Part shown: piece by piece, positions 42,674 through 51,423 of the stretch | Position numbering within the stretch: position 1 is the first letter of the stretch | How the letters are laid out: each line of letters opens with the position of its first letter | NCBI GenBank assembly: GCA_963849695.1 | Contig: CAWKIT010000015.1 | Coordinates: forward strand, 1 to 64,000 | Length of the DNA stretch: 64,000 nucleotides | DNA from: DASSUW01 sp963849695 | GTDB lineage: Bacteria > Actinomycetota > Thermoleophilia > Solirubrobacterales > Solirubrobacteraceae | Direction: 5' to 3' | Position numbers and translations under genes: made by a program | Notes under the pieces: model-generated | What the model was told of the DNA's origin: nothing | What the model saw: the letters and a program-made list of their open reading frames with translations, nothing else | Database searches by the model: none

Positions 42674-44287
42674 GTGAGCCAGCCGGACACCCTCAGCACC
42701 CGCCGGTCGATCTACGACCTGGTCGAGGAGCGCGACAACGGCAGGCCTGAAGCGCTCGACGCCCTGATGACGGCATGGAAGGGGATTCAGGACCTCGACC
42801 CGGACGACCCGAACTCGTTCTTCGTGATCGGCGGTTTCCACGGCGAGCCCTTCCGAGGCGCGGGCACCACCGACGGGCAGACCTGGTGGGGCGGCTACTG
42901 CGAGCACGGCACCGTGCTCTTCCCGACCTGGCATCGCGCCTACCTGCACAGGCTGGAGAAGGCGCTGCAGAGCATCCCGGGCTGCGAGGGCGTGATGCAG
43001 CCCTTCTGGGACGAGTGCGATCCGCGGGCGCGCAAGGAGGGCGTGCCGGGCGTGTTCACCGACCCGACCTACACGTTCGCGGACGGCACAACGATCCCGA
43101 ACCCGCTGAAGTCGTATTCGCTGCCCGTTGCGATCGACGACCAGGTCGCCAACGAGGTGACGGGCGACACCTCCGTGTACTCCAAGCCCGCGGGCTACTC
43201 GACGGTCCGCTACCCGCTCTCCGGGCTCGTGGGGAACCCGTGCGACACGGCCGTGACCGGGAAGCACAACGCCAAGTACACCGACGACGAGCAGAACACC
43301 AAGGACCTCAACGAAATCGTCGTCAAATGGCTCACAGCGAAGCCGTACAAGCCCACGCGGCCATGGGACCCGCAGGGCCTGGACTACGACAAGTTCCTCC
43401 TGTCGCTGCTGACCCCGGCTTACACGCTCTTCTCGAACACCACATCCCAGAATGCATGGAACGCCGCCCACACGAACGGGCCGCTCGTCTTCGCGCTCGA
43501 GAACCCGCACAACAACATCCATGTGGCGATCGGCGGTGTCGACATCCCGGGCTACTCGCGCTCGCTCCTCCCGGGCGCCAACGGCGACATGGGAGAGAAC
43601 GACACCGCTGCCCTCGACCCGGTCTTCTTCTTCCACCACTCCTTCATCGACTACGTCTTCTGGACCTGGCAGCGCCGGCACGGCGCTACGCAGTGGTTCG
43701 ACATCGACCCGGCCGACCCGGGCGCGATCGCCACGCCGCCGGGCGCCCAGACGCCGGCCGGGCGCGGCCAGAACGAGCAGCTGAGCATGGACTCGCCGCT
43801 GAACCCGTTCCGGACCGGCGAGGGGCCGGCCGGGCGCGCGATCACCTCGCGCGACGTCGTCGACATCGGCAACCTGGGCTACCAGTTCGGGCCGGGATCG
43901 CTCGACCAGTACGCCGATCCCACGGTGCCGATCCAGCCGCACGAGCCGGGCCCGGTCGTCCACGTGCGCGGCATCAACCGCGGCCGGATCGCCGGCTCGT
44001 TCGTGATCGTCGCCCACGCCGAGATCGGCGGCGAGAAGCAGCTGATCGGATACGAGGCGGTGCTCAGCCGCTGGCATGTGGCGGGCTGCGCCAACTGCCG
44101 GCTGCACCTCGAGTCGAAGGCCGCCTTCCCGGTCCCGCCGCACCTGCACGAACTGGCGAGCTCGCGACCCGAGGCGATCACCGCGTCAGTCCACACCCGC
44201 CGAGGGCTGCACGGCGGCGTGCCGATCCCGGTCGGCGCGCACGCCCTTGGCCCGGACGCCCCCTTCAAGGTGGAGCTCCACGCCTAG
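42674..44287 (+). CDS. Tyrosinase/catechol-oxidase-family binuclear copper enzyme
   Basis: The 537-residue protein has both copper sites of type-3 copper oxidases. CuA: His56 (GGFHGEP), His78 (GYCEHGT) and His87 (FPTWHRAYLHRLE). CuB: His279 and His283 (NPHNNIHVAIGG) and His321/322 (DPVFFFHHSFIDYVFW). After about residue 400 comes a C-terminal beta domain like those that cover the active site in latent tyrosinases (VAGCANCRLHLESKA). No signal peptide is seen, so it is probably cytosolic or chaperone-exported. It would hydroxylate monophenols and oxidise catechols. A GGAGA site precedes the GTG at 42674. No MelC1-type caddie is adjacent. Confidence 0.88.
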   Translation: MSQPDTLSTRRSIYDLVEERDNGRPEALDALMTAWKGIQDLDPDDPNSFFVIGGFHGEPFRGAGTTDGQTWWGGYCEHGTVLFPTWHRAYLHRLEKALQSIPGCEGVMQPFWDECDPRARKEGVPGVFTDPTYTFADGTTIPNPLKSYSLPVAIDDQVANEVTGDTSVYSKPAGYSTVRYPLSGLVGNPCDTAVTGKHNAKYTDDEQNTKDLNEIVVKWLTAKPYKPTRPWDPQGLDYDKFLLSLLTPAYTLFSNTTSQNAWNAAHTNGPLVFALENPHNNIHVAIGGVDIPGYSRSLLPGANGDMGENDTAALDPVFFFHHSFIDYVFWTWQRRHGATQWFDIDPADPGAIATPPGAQTPAGRGQNEQLSMDSPLNPFRTGEGPAGRAITSRDVVDIGNLGYQFGPGSLDQYADPTVPIQPHEPGPVVHVRGINRGRIAGSFVIVAHAEIGGEKQLIGYEAVLSRWHVAGCANCRLHLESKAAFPVPPHLHELASSRPEAITASVHTRRGLHGGVPIPVGAHALGPDAPFKVELHA

Positions 44288-44356
44288 CTCCGCCACGCAG
44301 GTGGCATCCCATGACCCGCACCGGAAACGGCGACCGCGACACCCTCACCCTCTCGC

Positions 44357-45130
44357 TCAGGTCCTGACCCGGACGGAGTGGCCGAGGAAGTCCAGGACGG
44401 TGTCTGCGAACAGCTCGGGCGCACGGTGCAGGCAACCATGGCGCTGTCCGGCGAGCAGCGTCAGGCGGGCGTCGGGGAGACCGGCTGCCACCGCCTCCGC
44501 GTCGGCGCGAACCGAGGGGGCGCTCTCGGCGCCGGCCAGCACGAGCGTCGGCGCGGTCATGTCGGCGAAGCGCTCGGGCGCGAACCGGTACTCGTTCTCG
44601 ACCCGGAGCTCGCGGTCGAGCACCGCCACGCCCGCCACCGACGCCGACCAGCTCGCAGCCCGATGATCCCGGGCCAGCTGAGCCGGCCCGTGGTGCTCGA
44701 TCCCGGCAAGGACGACGTCGAGCGCCGCCTCCGGCCGTCGCGCGCGCACCAGCGCGTCCACGCGCTCGGCCAGACCGTCCGGGCTAATCGTCCGCCCGTC
44801 GCGCGGCACTCCCTCGTAGAGCACCAGCCCGCGGACCTTGGCGGCCGCACGCGCCGCCTCGAGCGCACACAGGGCACCGAAGGAATGCCCGATCAGATCG
44901 ACCGGTCCCGGCACGGCCGCCACCACCGCGGCTACGTCCTCGTACTCGCACCGCGGCGCGTACCCGGGGGCGTCCTCGCTGTCGCCGTGGCCGCGACGGT
45001 CGAGCGCGTACACCGTGGCCCGGCGCTCGAGCAGTGGGCGCACCGTGCCGAACGCGTGCCGCCGGTCCGACAACGCCCCGTGCACGAGCACCAGCGACGG
45101 ACCTGAGCCGCCCGCCTCGTAGGCGATCAC
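44357..45130 (-). CDS. Alpha/beta hydrolase
   Basis: The 257-residue protein is a complete alpha/beta hydrolase: SLVLVHGALSDRR (oxyanion loop), YALDRRGHGDS, nucleophile elbow GHSFGA, APTLVLAGAES before the acid, and RHGCLHRAPELFAD with the catalytic His. Substrate unknown. It converges on the tyrosinase gene, 69 bases apart. Confidence 0.88.
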   Translation of the reverse strand: MIAYEAGGSGPSLVLVHGALSDRRHAFGTVRPLLERRATVYALDRRGHGDSEDAPGYAPRCEYEDVAAVVAAVPGPVDLIGHSFGALCALEAARAAAKVRGLVLYEGVPRDGRTISPDGLAERVDALVRARRPEAALDVVLAGIEHHGPAQLARDHRAASWSASVAGVAVLDRELRVENEYRFAPERFADMTAPTLVLAGAESAPSVRADAEAVAAGLPDARLTLLAGQRHGCLHRAPELFADTVLDFLGHSVRVRT

Positions 45131-45325
45131 GGTCCCGTCGAGGGAGGTAGTGCGAAGTACCGGAACCGGCGGCAGGCTACAACGACGACCGACCCGCCGT
45201 GAAGGACGACCCGCGCGAAATCGTCTCCAGGGACCATCGTGCAGTCCTCGAAAACCGTTGCACAGGCCTTGTCCGCGACAGCGGCCGCGCGCTGTACTTC
45301 GCGGTCGGGCTTTGCGCGCGGTTGC

Positions 45326-46294
45326 TCAGGCGGCGCTGCGGTTGGCGGCGGCGAGCGGCGTCATGCCCGGGTCCTGTTGCTTGGCCGCGATCTGCTCGGC
45401 GCGCGGCTGCTTGACGTTCCAGACGAGCCCGAGGCGCTCGAGGATGCGGATGACGGCGTAGGACGGGTCGATCTGGGTGCGCCGGAGGCCGTGGCGCGCC
45501 GAGGTCGGGAAGGCGTGGTGGCTGTGGTGCCAGCCTTCGCCGAGCGATACGAGCGCGACGAGCCAGTTGTCGCGGCTCTCGTCCGAGGTGGCGAAGGGCC
45601 GGCGGCCGTACATGTGGCAGATCGAGTTCACGCTCCAGGTGGCGTGATGGAGCAGGAACACGCGCACCAACCCCGCCCAGACGAAGGCGGTCAGGCCGGC
45701 GAGCACCGAGCCGCCCGAGAGCGCGAGCCCGGCGAGGAAGGGGATCACGAGCCCGAGTGCGACCCAGAGCGGGAACAGCTTGTCGACGCGACGGATGACA
45801 GGGTCTTTGCGCAGGTCCGGCGCGTAGCGCCGCGCGGAGGAGTGCTGGTCCTCGAACAGCCATCCCATGTGCGAGTGCCAGAGGCCCGTGAATACGCCCC
45901 GCCAGCCCTCACCCGAGTGCGTGTGGGGGCTGTGCGGATCGCCCTCCTCGTCGGTGAAGGTGTGATGGCGACGGTGGTCGGCGACCCAATGGATGACCGC
46001 GCCCTGCACAGACATCGAACCCAGGATCGCGAGCGTCGCGCGCAGCCATGGCTTGGCCTCGAAGGAGCGATGGGTGAGCATGCGATGGAAGCCGACGGTC
46101 ACGCCGAGTCCGACGAGCACGTAGGCGACGGCCAGGATCAGAAGGTCGCGAGCGGTGACAGCGCCACCCCAAAGCAGCCACAACGCCGCCAGGAAGCCGG
46201 CAAAGGGCAGGACGACGGCGACGACGGTGATGCGGCGCTCGAGGGCCGAGGCGCTGGGATGTGGATCAGGTTGCGAGTTCACGCTTATAAGCAT
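45326..46294 (-). CDS. Membrane acyl-CoA/lipid desaturase
   Basis: The 322-residue protein has four hydrophobic segments and the three histidine boxes of delta-9-type desaturases: H70-RMLT-H75, DHRRHH at 106-111 and WHHSHH at 255-260. These bind the di-iron centre that inserts a cis double bond into membrane fatty acids. The length is normal for bacterial desaturases. No electron-donor gene is adjacent. Confidence 0.93.
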   Translation of the reverse strand: MLISVNSQPDPHPSASALERRITVVAVVLPFAGFLAALWLLWGGAVTARDLLILAVAYVLVGLGVTVGFHRMLTHRSFEAKPWLRATLAILGSMSVQGAVIHWVADHRRHHTFTDEEGDPHSPHTHSGEGWRGVFTGLWHSHMGWLFEDQHSSARRYAPDLRKDPVIRRVDKLFPLWVALGLVIPFLAGLALSGGSVLAGLTAFVWAGLVRVFLLHHATWSVNSICHMYGRRPFATSDESRDNWLVALVSLGEGWHHSHHAFPTSARHGLRRTQIDPSYAVIRILERLGLVWNVKQPRAEQIAAKQQDPGMTPLAAANRSAA

Positions 46295-46693
46295 GCTCGA
46301 AGACCCGTCAGTTCAACCCGCCTCAGACCAAGGATTACAGCGTCGGATTTGGCATGAGGTTACAAACGGCGCCACCTTCACGTCTCATGCCTGACGCCAG
46401 CCCAGCGCGCGCCGGCCGCCGCCGGTCAACCGAGGGCCGCGCGCGGGTAGGCACACTGGGCCGATGGCCATCGAGTTCCAGGCGAGCTATCCCGGCACAC
46501 CGCCGGCAGTCCGCGCGCGGCGCCGCGAGATGACCGGATGCCCACGCCGACACGCAAGGCCAGCTGAGAGTCACCGCCGCGAACGCCGGCCAGCCGTGCC
46601 ACAACGACGAAAACGCGCCGGTCGACGAGACGCTCGCCTCCATCGGGCGGTAACGATCTTGCGCGCGATGAACACTCGGAGGATGCGCGCGCG
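46295..46693. other. Intergenic region with possible small gene remnant
   Basis: Between the divergent desaturase and DMT genes there is no intact gene. A short ATG frame at 46464 (MAIEFQASYPGTPPAVRA) resembles the start of HATPase/anti-sigma proteins, and a second frame (QLRVTAANAG) ends with a stop at 46651-46653. A frameshifted remnant is possible, but weak. Confidence 0.3.
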
Positions 46694-47656
46694 GTGAGCG
46701 ACGTCTCGCTGGCAGTCGGCGTCGGCCTCATCTGTGCGCTGCTGTCCGCGCTCGGAACGAATTTGGCGTTCCTCTTCAAGCACAGGGGGGCGGTTGCCGC
46801 TCCTGACGTCGACATGCGCCACCCGGTGCGCAGTGCAATCGATCTCTTTCGTTCCAAGTGGTGGAGCATCGGCTGGGGCGTGGCAGCGGTGGCGTTCGCG
46901 CTGCACGTTGCCGCGCTCAGCCTCGCCCCGATCTCGATCGCTCAGGCGGTGCTCGCGGGAGGTCTGGTCTTCCTCGCGGTGCTCGCCGAGCGCTTCTTCG
47001 GCTTCGAGCTGGGGCGTCGCCAGTGGATCGGGATCGGCCTGGTGGCGGTCTCGCTCATCGTGCTGACGCTGACAGGCGGCGGCGGAGGCGGGGGAGCCAA
47101 CGCCGACTACTCCCTGGCCGGGATGATCATCTTCGAGGCCATCGCCGTCGGCCTGGGTCTTCTCCTCGTCTTCTCGCACCTGATCGAGCGCATCCGGGCG
47201 CAGCCCGGCGTGCTGCTCGGCATTGCCGCAGGGCTCGGGTTCGGGATCTCAGACGTGGCCATAAAGGCGCTCTCGGGGGAACTCGAAGTCGGACCGACCG
47301 GCCTCCTCAGCCCGTGGAGCGTGATCATCGTCACAGCTGCGGTCTTCTCGTTCTACGCCTCGGCTCGGAGCCTGCAGATCGGCGACGGCGTGGCGGTGAT
47401 CGCCGTCACCTCGGTCGCCGCGAACCTCTCCACAATCCTCGCGGGGCTGGCGGTGTTCGGCGACCGCCTCGGCACCGACGCCGTGGTCGTAGGCGCGCGC
47501 CTTGCCGCGTTCGCCCTAATCGTCGCTGGCGCAGCGCTGATCCCAGCTCCCGTTCGCGCGGGCGAGGCGCTCGAGGCGTCAGCCGAGAAGACTGAAACCC
47601 CTACGCCAGTCACCCCCGAGCCGAACCGCCAGAACGTCACGGAGCGCGTCAGTTAG
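46694..47656 (+). CDS. DMT-superfamily (EamA-like) transporter
   Basis: The 320-residue protein has about nine or ten hydrophobic helices, beginning VGVGLICALLSALGTNLAFLF, with the repeat pair typical of DMT proteins (ISIAQAVLAGGLVFLAVLAE and VAVIAVTSVAANLSTILAG) and a charged C-terminal tail. Such proteins move small metabolites or act as lipid/quaternary amine exporters; the substrate is unknown. The start is a GTG at 46694 with no strong ribosome site. Confidence 0.85.
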   Translation: MSDVSLAVGVGLICALLSALGTNLAFLFKHRGAVAAPDVDMRHPVRSAIDLFRSKWWSIGWGVAAVAFALHVAALSLAPISIAQAVLAGGLVFLAVLAERFFGFELGRRQWIGIGLVAVSLIVLTLTGGGGGGGANADYSLAGMIIFEAIAVGLGLLLVFSHLIERIRAQPGVLLGIAAGLGFGISDVAIKALSGELEVGPTGLLSPWSVIIVTAAVFSFYASARSLQIGDGVAVIAVTSVAANLSTILAGLAVFGDRLGTDAVVVGARLAAFALIVAGAALIPAPVRAGEALEASAEKTETPTPVTPEPNRQNVTERVS

Positions 47657-47868
47657 GCTCGTCAGCGGCCATGTCCTGCAGCGGCTGGCGCATGCAGGTG
47701 ACGGGTCGCGGCGTAGCTGCCGCCTGCGTTGTCGTAGAGGACGACGTCGGCGTTGGGAAGCGCGGCGTCGCGGTCGACGACGACGACGTGCATGCGCGCG
47801 CGTCGTCGAGCAGCTTCCTGAGCGTCCCGTGGACGCCGCGCGAGGGCGCGAGGATGAGGCAGTAGGTT

Positions 47869-48390
47869 GTGCAGATGGGGCTCTTGCGACGTAGAGACGA
47901 CGGACCCGAAGGCGCGCGGTATGTCATGCGCGAAAAGCTGCTGTCGATCGGGGACGATTTCTGGATCGAGAACGACCAGGGCGAACGCGCCTTCAAAGTC
48001 AACGGCAAGGCACTTCGCGTACGGCAGACCTTCGTCCTGGAGGACACCTCGGGAAACGAGGTGGCCCGCGTCCAGGAGCGCAAGCTCACCGTCCGCGACA
48101 AGGTCGCCATCGAACGCGACGGCGAGACCGCCGCCACCGTCCGCAAGGCCCTGGTCGGGATCCGAGATCGGTTCGCGATCGACATCAAGGACGGCGCCGA
48201 TATGAAGGCGCGCGGCAACGTCGTCGACCACGAGTACGAGATCGAGCGCGACGGCGACACGGTCGCCACGATCTCGAAGAAGTGGTTTCGCGTGCGTGAC
48301 TCATACGGCGTCGACGTCGCAGCAGGCGAGGACGTCCCGCTCGTCCTCGCGATCACCGTCGCCATCGACTCGCTGACGACCCGCGACTGA
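47869..48390 (+). CDS. LURP-one-related (Tubby-like fold) family protein
   Basis: The 173-residue protein matches bacterial LURP-one/DUF567 proteins across its whole length: RYVMREKLLSIGDDFWIEN, VNGKALRVRQTFVLED, ARVQERKLTVRDK, HEYEIERDGDTVATISKKW and FRVRDSYGV. The fold is a beta-barrel around a central helix, related to Tubby and phospholipid scramblases. A membrane-associated role is likely, with no enzymatic function known. The start is a GTG at 47869, with an ATG two codons later. Confidence 0.86.
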   Translation: MQMGLLRRRDDGPEGARYVMREKLLSIGDDFWIENDQGERAFKVNGKALRVRQTFVLEDTSGNEVARVQERKLTVRDKVAIERDGETAATVRKALVGIRDRFAIDIKDGADMKARGNVVDHEYEIERDGDTVATISKKWFRVRDSYGVDVAAGEDVPLVLAITVAIDSLTTRD

Positions 48391-48457
48391 ACAACTCGAG
48401 CCGGCGCGCGCGAGCTCGGGAGCACCCGTTCGAGGCTAGCCGCAGCCCCTGAGACGG

Positions 48458-48943
48458 TCAGCTGGGACGTAGGTGGAGCTCCTCGAGCCCGTACTGCGCG
48501 GCCAGACGCTCCGCAATCAGCGAGCGATGGCAGGCGTCCGGGTCGCGTTCCACGCACATCAGCGCCGTCGCCCGGTCGGTCGGAAACTCGGCTACAACGG
48601 CATCGAGGTCCGCGCGGTCCAGGATCTCCGCGATGTAGCGATCGCGGTACTCGCGCGCAAGCTGTGTGCGCGAACGCTTGCCGACTCCCTGCCGGTCGTC
48701 CTCGCGGTACTGAAGCTGGCGCAACTCGGTGGTGGGAGCCAGTTCCTTGCGGTGGCGGTACTCGATGTCAGCCTCGGCGAGCGCGGCCTGCAGCCGGGTG
48801 GAGTTCGCCCACGCGTACTCGCTGCCACGCACTCCGCGACGCTGGCGCACGTCCACCAACACGCCGACGCCGGCCTCGCGCAGACGCGCGAGGAACATCT
48901 CAGCCGTGAAGCCGTAAACGCCGATGGTGGCGACCGTCCGCAC
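48458..48943 (-). CDS. DUF488 family protein
   Basis: The 161-residue protein carries the DUF488 hallmarks: ATIGVYGFTAEMFLARLREAG, VLVDVRQRRGVRGSEYAW and ALMCVERDPDACHRSLIAERL (Cys/His-containing). The family is widespread and of unknown function. It is shorter than some members but contains the core. Confidence 0.85.
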   Translation of the reverse strand: MRTVATIGVYGFTAEMFLARLREAGVGVLVDVRQRRGVRGSEYAWANSTRLQAALAEADIEYRHRKELAPTTELRQLQYREDDRQGVGKRSRTQLAREYRDRYIAEILDRADLDAVVAEFPTDRATALMCVERDPDACHRSLIAERLAAQYGLEELHLRPS

Positions 48944-49006
48944 GCCCGGATCCTAAGGGGCTACCGCAGGCGCGGCGCACCGGGCGGCCGCGTGGTGACC
49001 CGTGCG

Positions 49007-49378
49007 CTACGCGGGGCTCATCGGCTGCCAGAGCTGGACGCGGTTGCCCTCCGGGTCCGAGAGCTGGGCGAACAGGCCGTTCGGGTACCGCTGCGGGTCG
49101 ACGTCCACCGCCTCGCCTGCCGTTCGCAGCTGGGTGACGATCGCGTCCAGGTCATCGACGCGGAAGTTGATCATCCACGAGTGGTCGGGCGGCCCGATCA
49201 TCGGGGCGTCGCGCGGGAACGGCGCGAACACGGTCACGCCGGCCTGCTGCTGCCAGGGCTGATCGTCGTAGCTGGCGGGCACCCCCGTCACGCCGAGCCG
49301 CTCCTCATACCAGGACGCGAGCGCCGCGGGGTCGTCCGAGCGGAAGAAGAACCCGCCGATGCCGGTTACGCGCTCCAC
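49007..49378 (-). CDS. VOC-superfamily protein
   Basis: The GTG at 49378 opens a 123-residue product with the VOC pattern: GIGGFFFRSDDPAALASWYEE, HSWMINFRVDDLDAIVTQL, and ending LSDPEGNRVQLWQP. It probably binds a divalent metal and a small substrate. The frame continues far upstream, but this earlier part is a shadow of the kinase gene. Confidence 0.8.
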   Translation of the reverse strand: MERVTGIGGFFFRSDDPAALASWYEERLGVTGVPASYDDQPWQQQAGVTVFAPFPRDAPMIGPPDHSWMINFRVDDLDAIVTQLRTAGEAVDVDPQRYPNGLFAQLSDPEGNRVQLWQPMSPA

Positions 49379-49505
49379 GCCGGCAGCGTAACCGCCCGGC
49401 GCGTCGGGCGGGCGGCCGTCGCTCCCAGCGGGCTGGTCACTGCGGCAGGGTCGTGCCGCAATCGCAGCGATCCAGAGTCGCGGCGCGTCGGATACCGTCG
49501 CGCTT

Positions 49506-49724
49506 GTGAGATTCGTCGCCTCGTTTGCCGGTGCCTTCGCGACGCCGGCGGTCCCCGGCGCGGCGGTCGCCGACGAGCGCGGCACGGCGCGTGAGCTGCG
49601 GCGGATCGCCGCGCTGCCGCGGCGAACGCGGCCGCGGCTGCTACGCCGCCAGGGGCGCGAATTCAGGAGGTTCGAGCGGGGCTTCCGGCTCGCAAGCGTT
49701 CTGACGGTGTTTCTGCCGCCGTGA
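49506..49724 (+). CDS. Possible 72-residue Arg-rich protein upstream of kinase gene
   Basis: A GTG at 49506 opens a 72-codon frame whose stop overlaps the kinase start (GTGA at 49721-49724). The product starts RFVASFAGAFATPAVPG and is Arg-rich in its second half. The overlap is the main support. No ribosome site or family is recognised, so it may be spurious. Confidence 0.3.
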   Translation: MRFVASFAGAFATPAVPGAAVADERGTARELRRIAALPRRTRPRLLRRQGREFRRFERGFRLASVLTVFLPP

Positions 49725-50620
49725 CGAACGACAAGGCCGGCGAAGCCTTTGCGCTCGCGGCCGCGCAGGCCGTGGCACGTGAGCACGGCCTGGCCTATGA
49801 GCAGGCAGTGCGGATCGCCGCGGGCAGCAACGTGCTGGTGCATCTGAAGCCCGCGCCGGTTGTGGCGCGGGTCATGACCGGCACGGCGGTCTTGCACGAT
49901 GACGTCGAGCAATGGCTGGCGCGCGAGCTGGCCGTCGGGGCTTTCGTGGCCGAGCGGAGTGACTTGGTGGTTCCGCCCAGCGACATCGTGCCGCCGGGTC
50001 CGCACGAGCGAGACGGGTTGTGGATGACGCTGTGGAAGTTCGTCCCCCACGACGCGCAGGCTCCGCCGCCCGAGCCACGGGAACTCGGCCGTTCGCTGCG
50101 GCGACTCCACGCAGCACTCGCTGACTTCCCGGGTGACCTGGCACCGCTCAGCGAGACGCGGGACTGGCTCGAGCGCCTGCTGGCCGAGCTGCGTCCATCG
50201 ACCTCGTTGACGCGGCCGGACATCGAGTGGCTCCGCTCCAGGCTGGACGCACTGACCCCAGCGGTCTTCGAGAGCTCGTTGCCCGCTCAGGCTCTTCATG
50301 GCGACGCCTCGATGTCGAATCTGCTGCACACCGAGAGCGGTTTGGTCTGGAACGATCTCGAGGACGTATGCGCCGGCCCCGTCGTGTGGGACATCTCCGG
50401 GCTCGTGACGAGCGCCAGGGCTCGCGGGCAGAGCGCCACGTTCACAGAGGAGCTCCTCGCTGCCTACGGCGACCCGGGCGTCGAAGACATGGAGGCGTTC
50501 CTGGAGGCGCATGCTCTGTATGAGGTTGTCTGGCACGCGTTCGAGGGCCGACGCCGACCCCAGGCCATGAAGCGGGCGGCAGCCAGGCTGGCGCTCTGGC
50601 GCCAAGAGCGCACGGGCTGA
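49721..50620 (+). CDS. Aminoglycoside-phosphotransferase-like (APH) kinase
   Basis: The 299-residue protein has the APH/choline-kinase core: VLVHLKPAPVVARVM (N-lobe), the catalytic loop LHGDASMSNLL near residues 191-201 and the DFG-like WNDLEDV with the metal-binding acidic residue. It may phosphorylate a small hydroxylated compound; drug resistance cannot be inferred. The start is a GTG at 49721. Confidence 0.82.
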   Translation: MTNDKAGEAFALAAAQAVAREHGLAYEQAVRIAAGSNVLVHLKPAPVVARVMTGTAVLHDDVEQWLARELAVGAFVAERSDLVVPPSDIVPPGPHERDGLWMTLWKFVPHDAQAPPPEPRELGRSLRRLHAALADFPGDLAPLSETRDWLERLLAELRPSTSLTRPDIEWLRSRLDALTPAVFESSLPAQALHGDASMSNLLHTESGLVWNDLEDVCAGPVVWDISGLVTSARARGQSATFTEELLAAYGDPGVEDMEAFLEAHALYEVVWHAFEGRRRPQAMKRAAARLALWRQERTG

Positions 50621-51006
50621 CATGCGACGGGTCGGCGGCGCGGCTTCACGGCTGAGCCTTGACCCCATCCGCGAGACTCGTGGCATGCGATTCCGCGAGA
50701 GCATCGAGTTCTGGGTCGAGGTCGGACGAAGGACTGACCGCCGAGTCGGGGCACGCCCTGCTGCGGCGCGTACTACCTATGGTGCGAGCAGTGTCGCGAG
50801 CATCGTGGCGCCGGATTTGCCTGTGATCTGGTAGTCGCCGGGCGGCAGCCGGCGCGCACGGCAACAACCAGGGTGGTGGAGATCGGCGGCCCGGCTGGAC
50901 CGGGCGACCCAGCTGGAGGAGTGATCCGTGTCGAGAAGCTCCGACCGGCTCCGCTCACCAGGTGAAGGGCCACGACAGGCGCGGCCCACGAAATCAAGGA
51001 GACCCC
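50621..51006. other. Intergenic region, no supported gene
   Basis: The 386 bases hold no convincing gene. A minus-strand frame near 50777-50840 (LPPGDYQITGKSGATML) looks like the end of an extracellular beta domain and may be a fragment of a lost gene. An AAGGAG ribosome site at the right end belongs to the DGPF gene. Confidence 0.4.
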
Positions 51007-51417
51007 ATGCCGAAGTACCTGCTCCTAAAGCACTACCGCGGCGGCCCCGAGCCGCACCATCCCTTCCCCCCGATGGACCGGTGGGCCCCCGAGGACGTGG
51101 AGGCGCACTTCGCCTTCCTCAGGCACGTCGCCGAGCTGCTCAGGGAGAACGGCGAGTACGTCGACGGGCAGGCGCTCACGCCGGCGCAAACCTGGGTGCG
51201 CTACGGCGGCCCGGACGCCGCGCCGGTCACCACCGACGGCCCGCTGCCCGAGACCAGCGACCTCGTGGCGGGCTGGTACATGATCGACGTCGAGTCGCAC
51301 GAGCGCGCAGTCGAGGTCGCGGCCTATATCTCCTCGGAGCCCGGCCCGGGCGGCGAGCCGCTGCACGAGTGGATCGACGTCCGGGAGGTCATGTCCAAGG
51401 CGCCCTCGGACGACTGA
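51007..51417 (+). CDS. DGPF/YCII-related protein
   Basis: The ATG at 51007 follows AAGGAG and yields 136 residues: MPKYLLLKHYRGG, then TTDGPLPETSDLVAGWYMIDV, a DGPF-motif signature (DGPL here), then EWIDVREVMS. These small ferredoxin-like proteins typically occur beside ECF42-type sigma factors, and one follows 6 bases later. The role in sigma control is not established. Confidence 0.88.
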   Translation: MPKYLLLKHYRGGPEPHHPFPPMDRWAPEDVEAHFAFLRHVAELLRENGEYVDGQALTPAQTWVRYGGPDAAPVTTDGPLPETSDLVAGWYMIDVESHERAVEVAAYISSEPGPGGEPLHEWIDVREVMSKAPSDD

Positions 51418-51423
51418 CCCGGC

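Noticed and set aside
47662..47793. 43-codon minus-strand frame (MHVVVVDRDAALPNADVV...)
   Set aside because: It looks protein-like and may be a fragment, but there is no ribosome site or family match, and a frame change would be needed to extend it.
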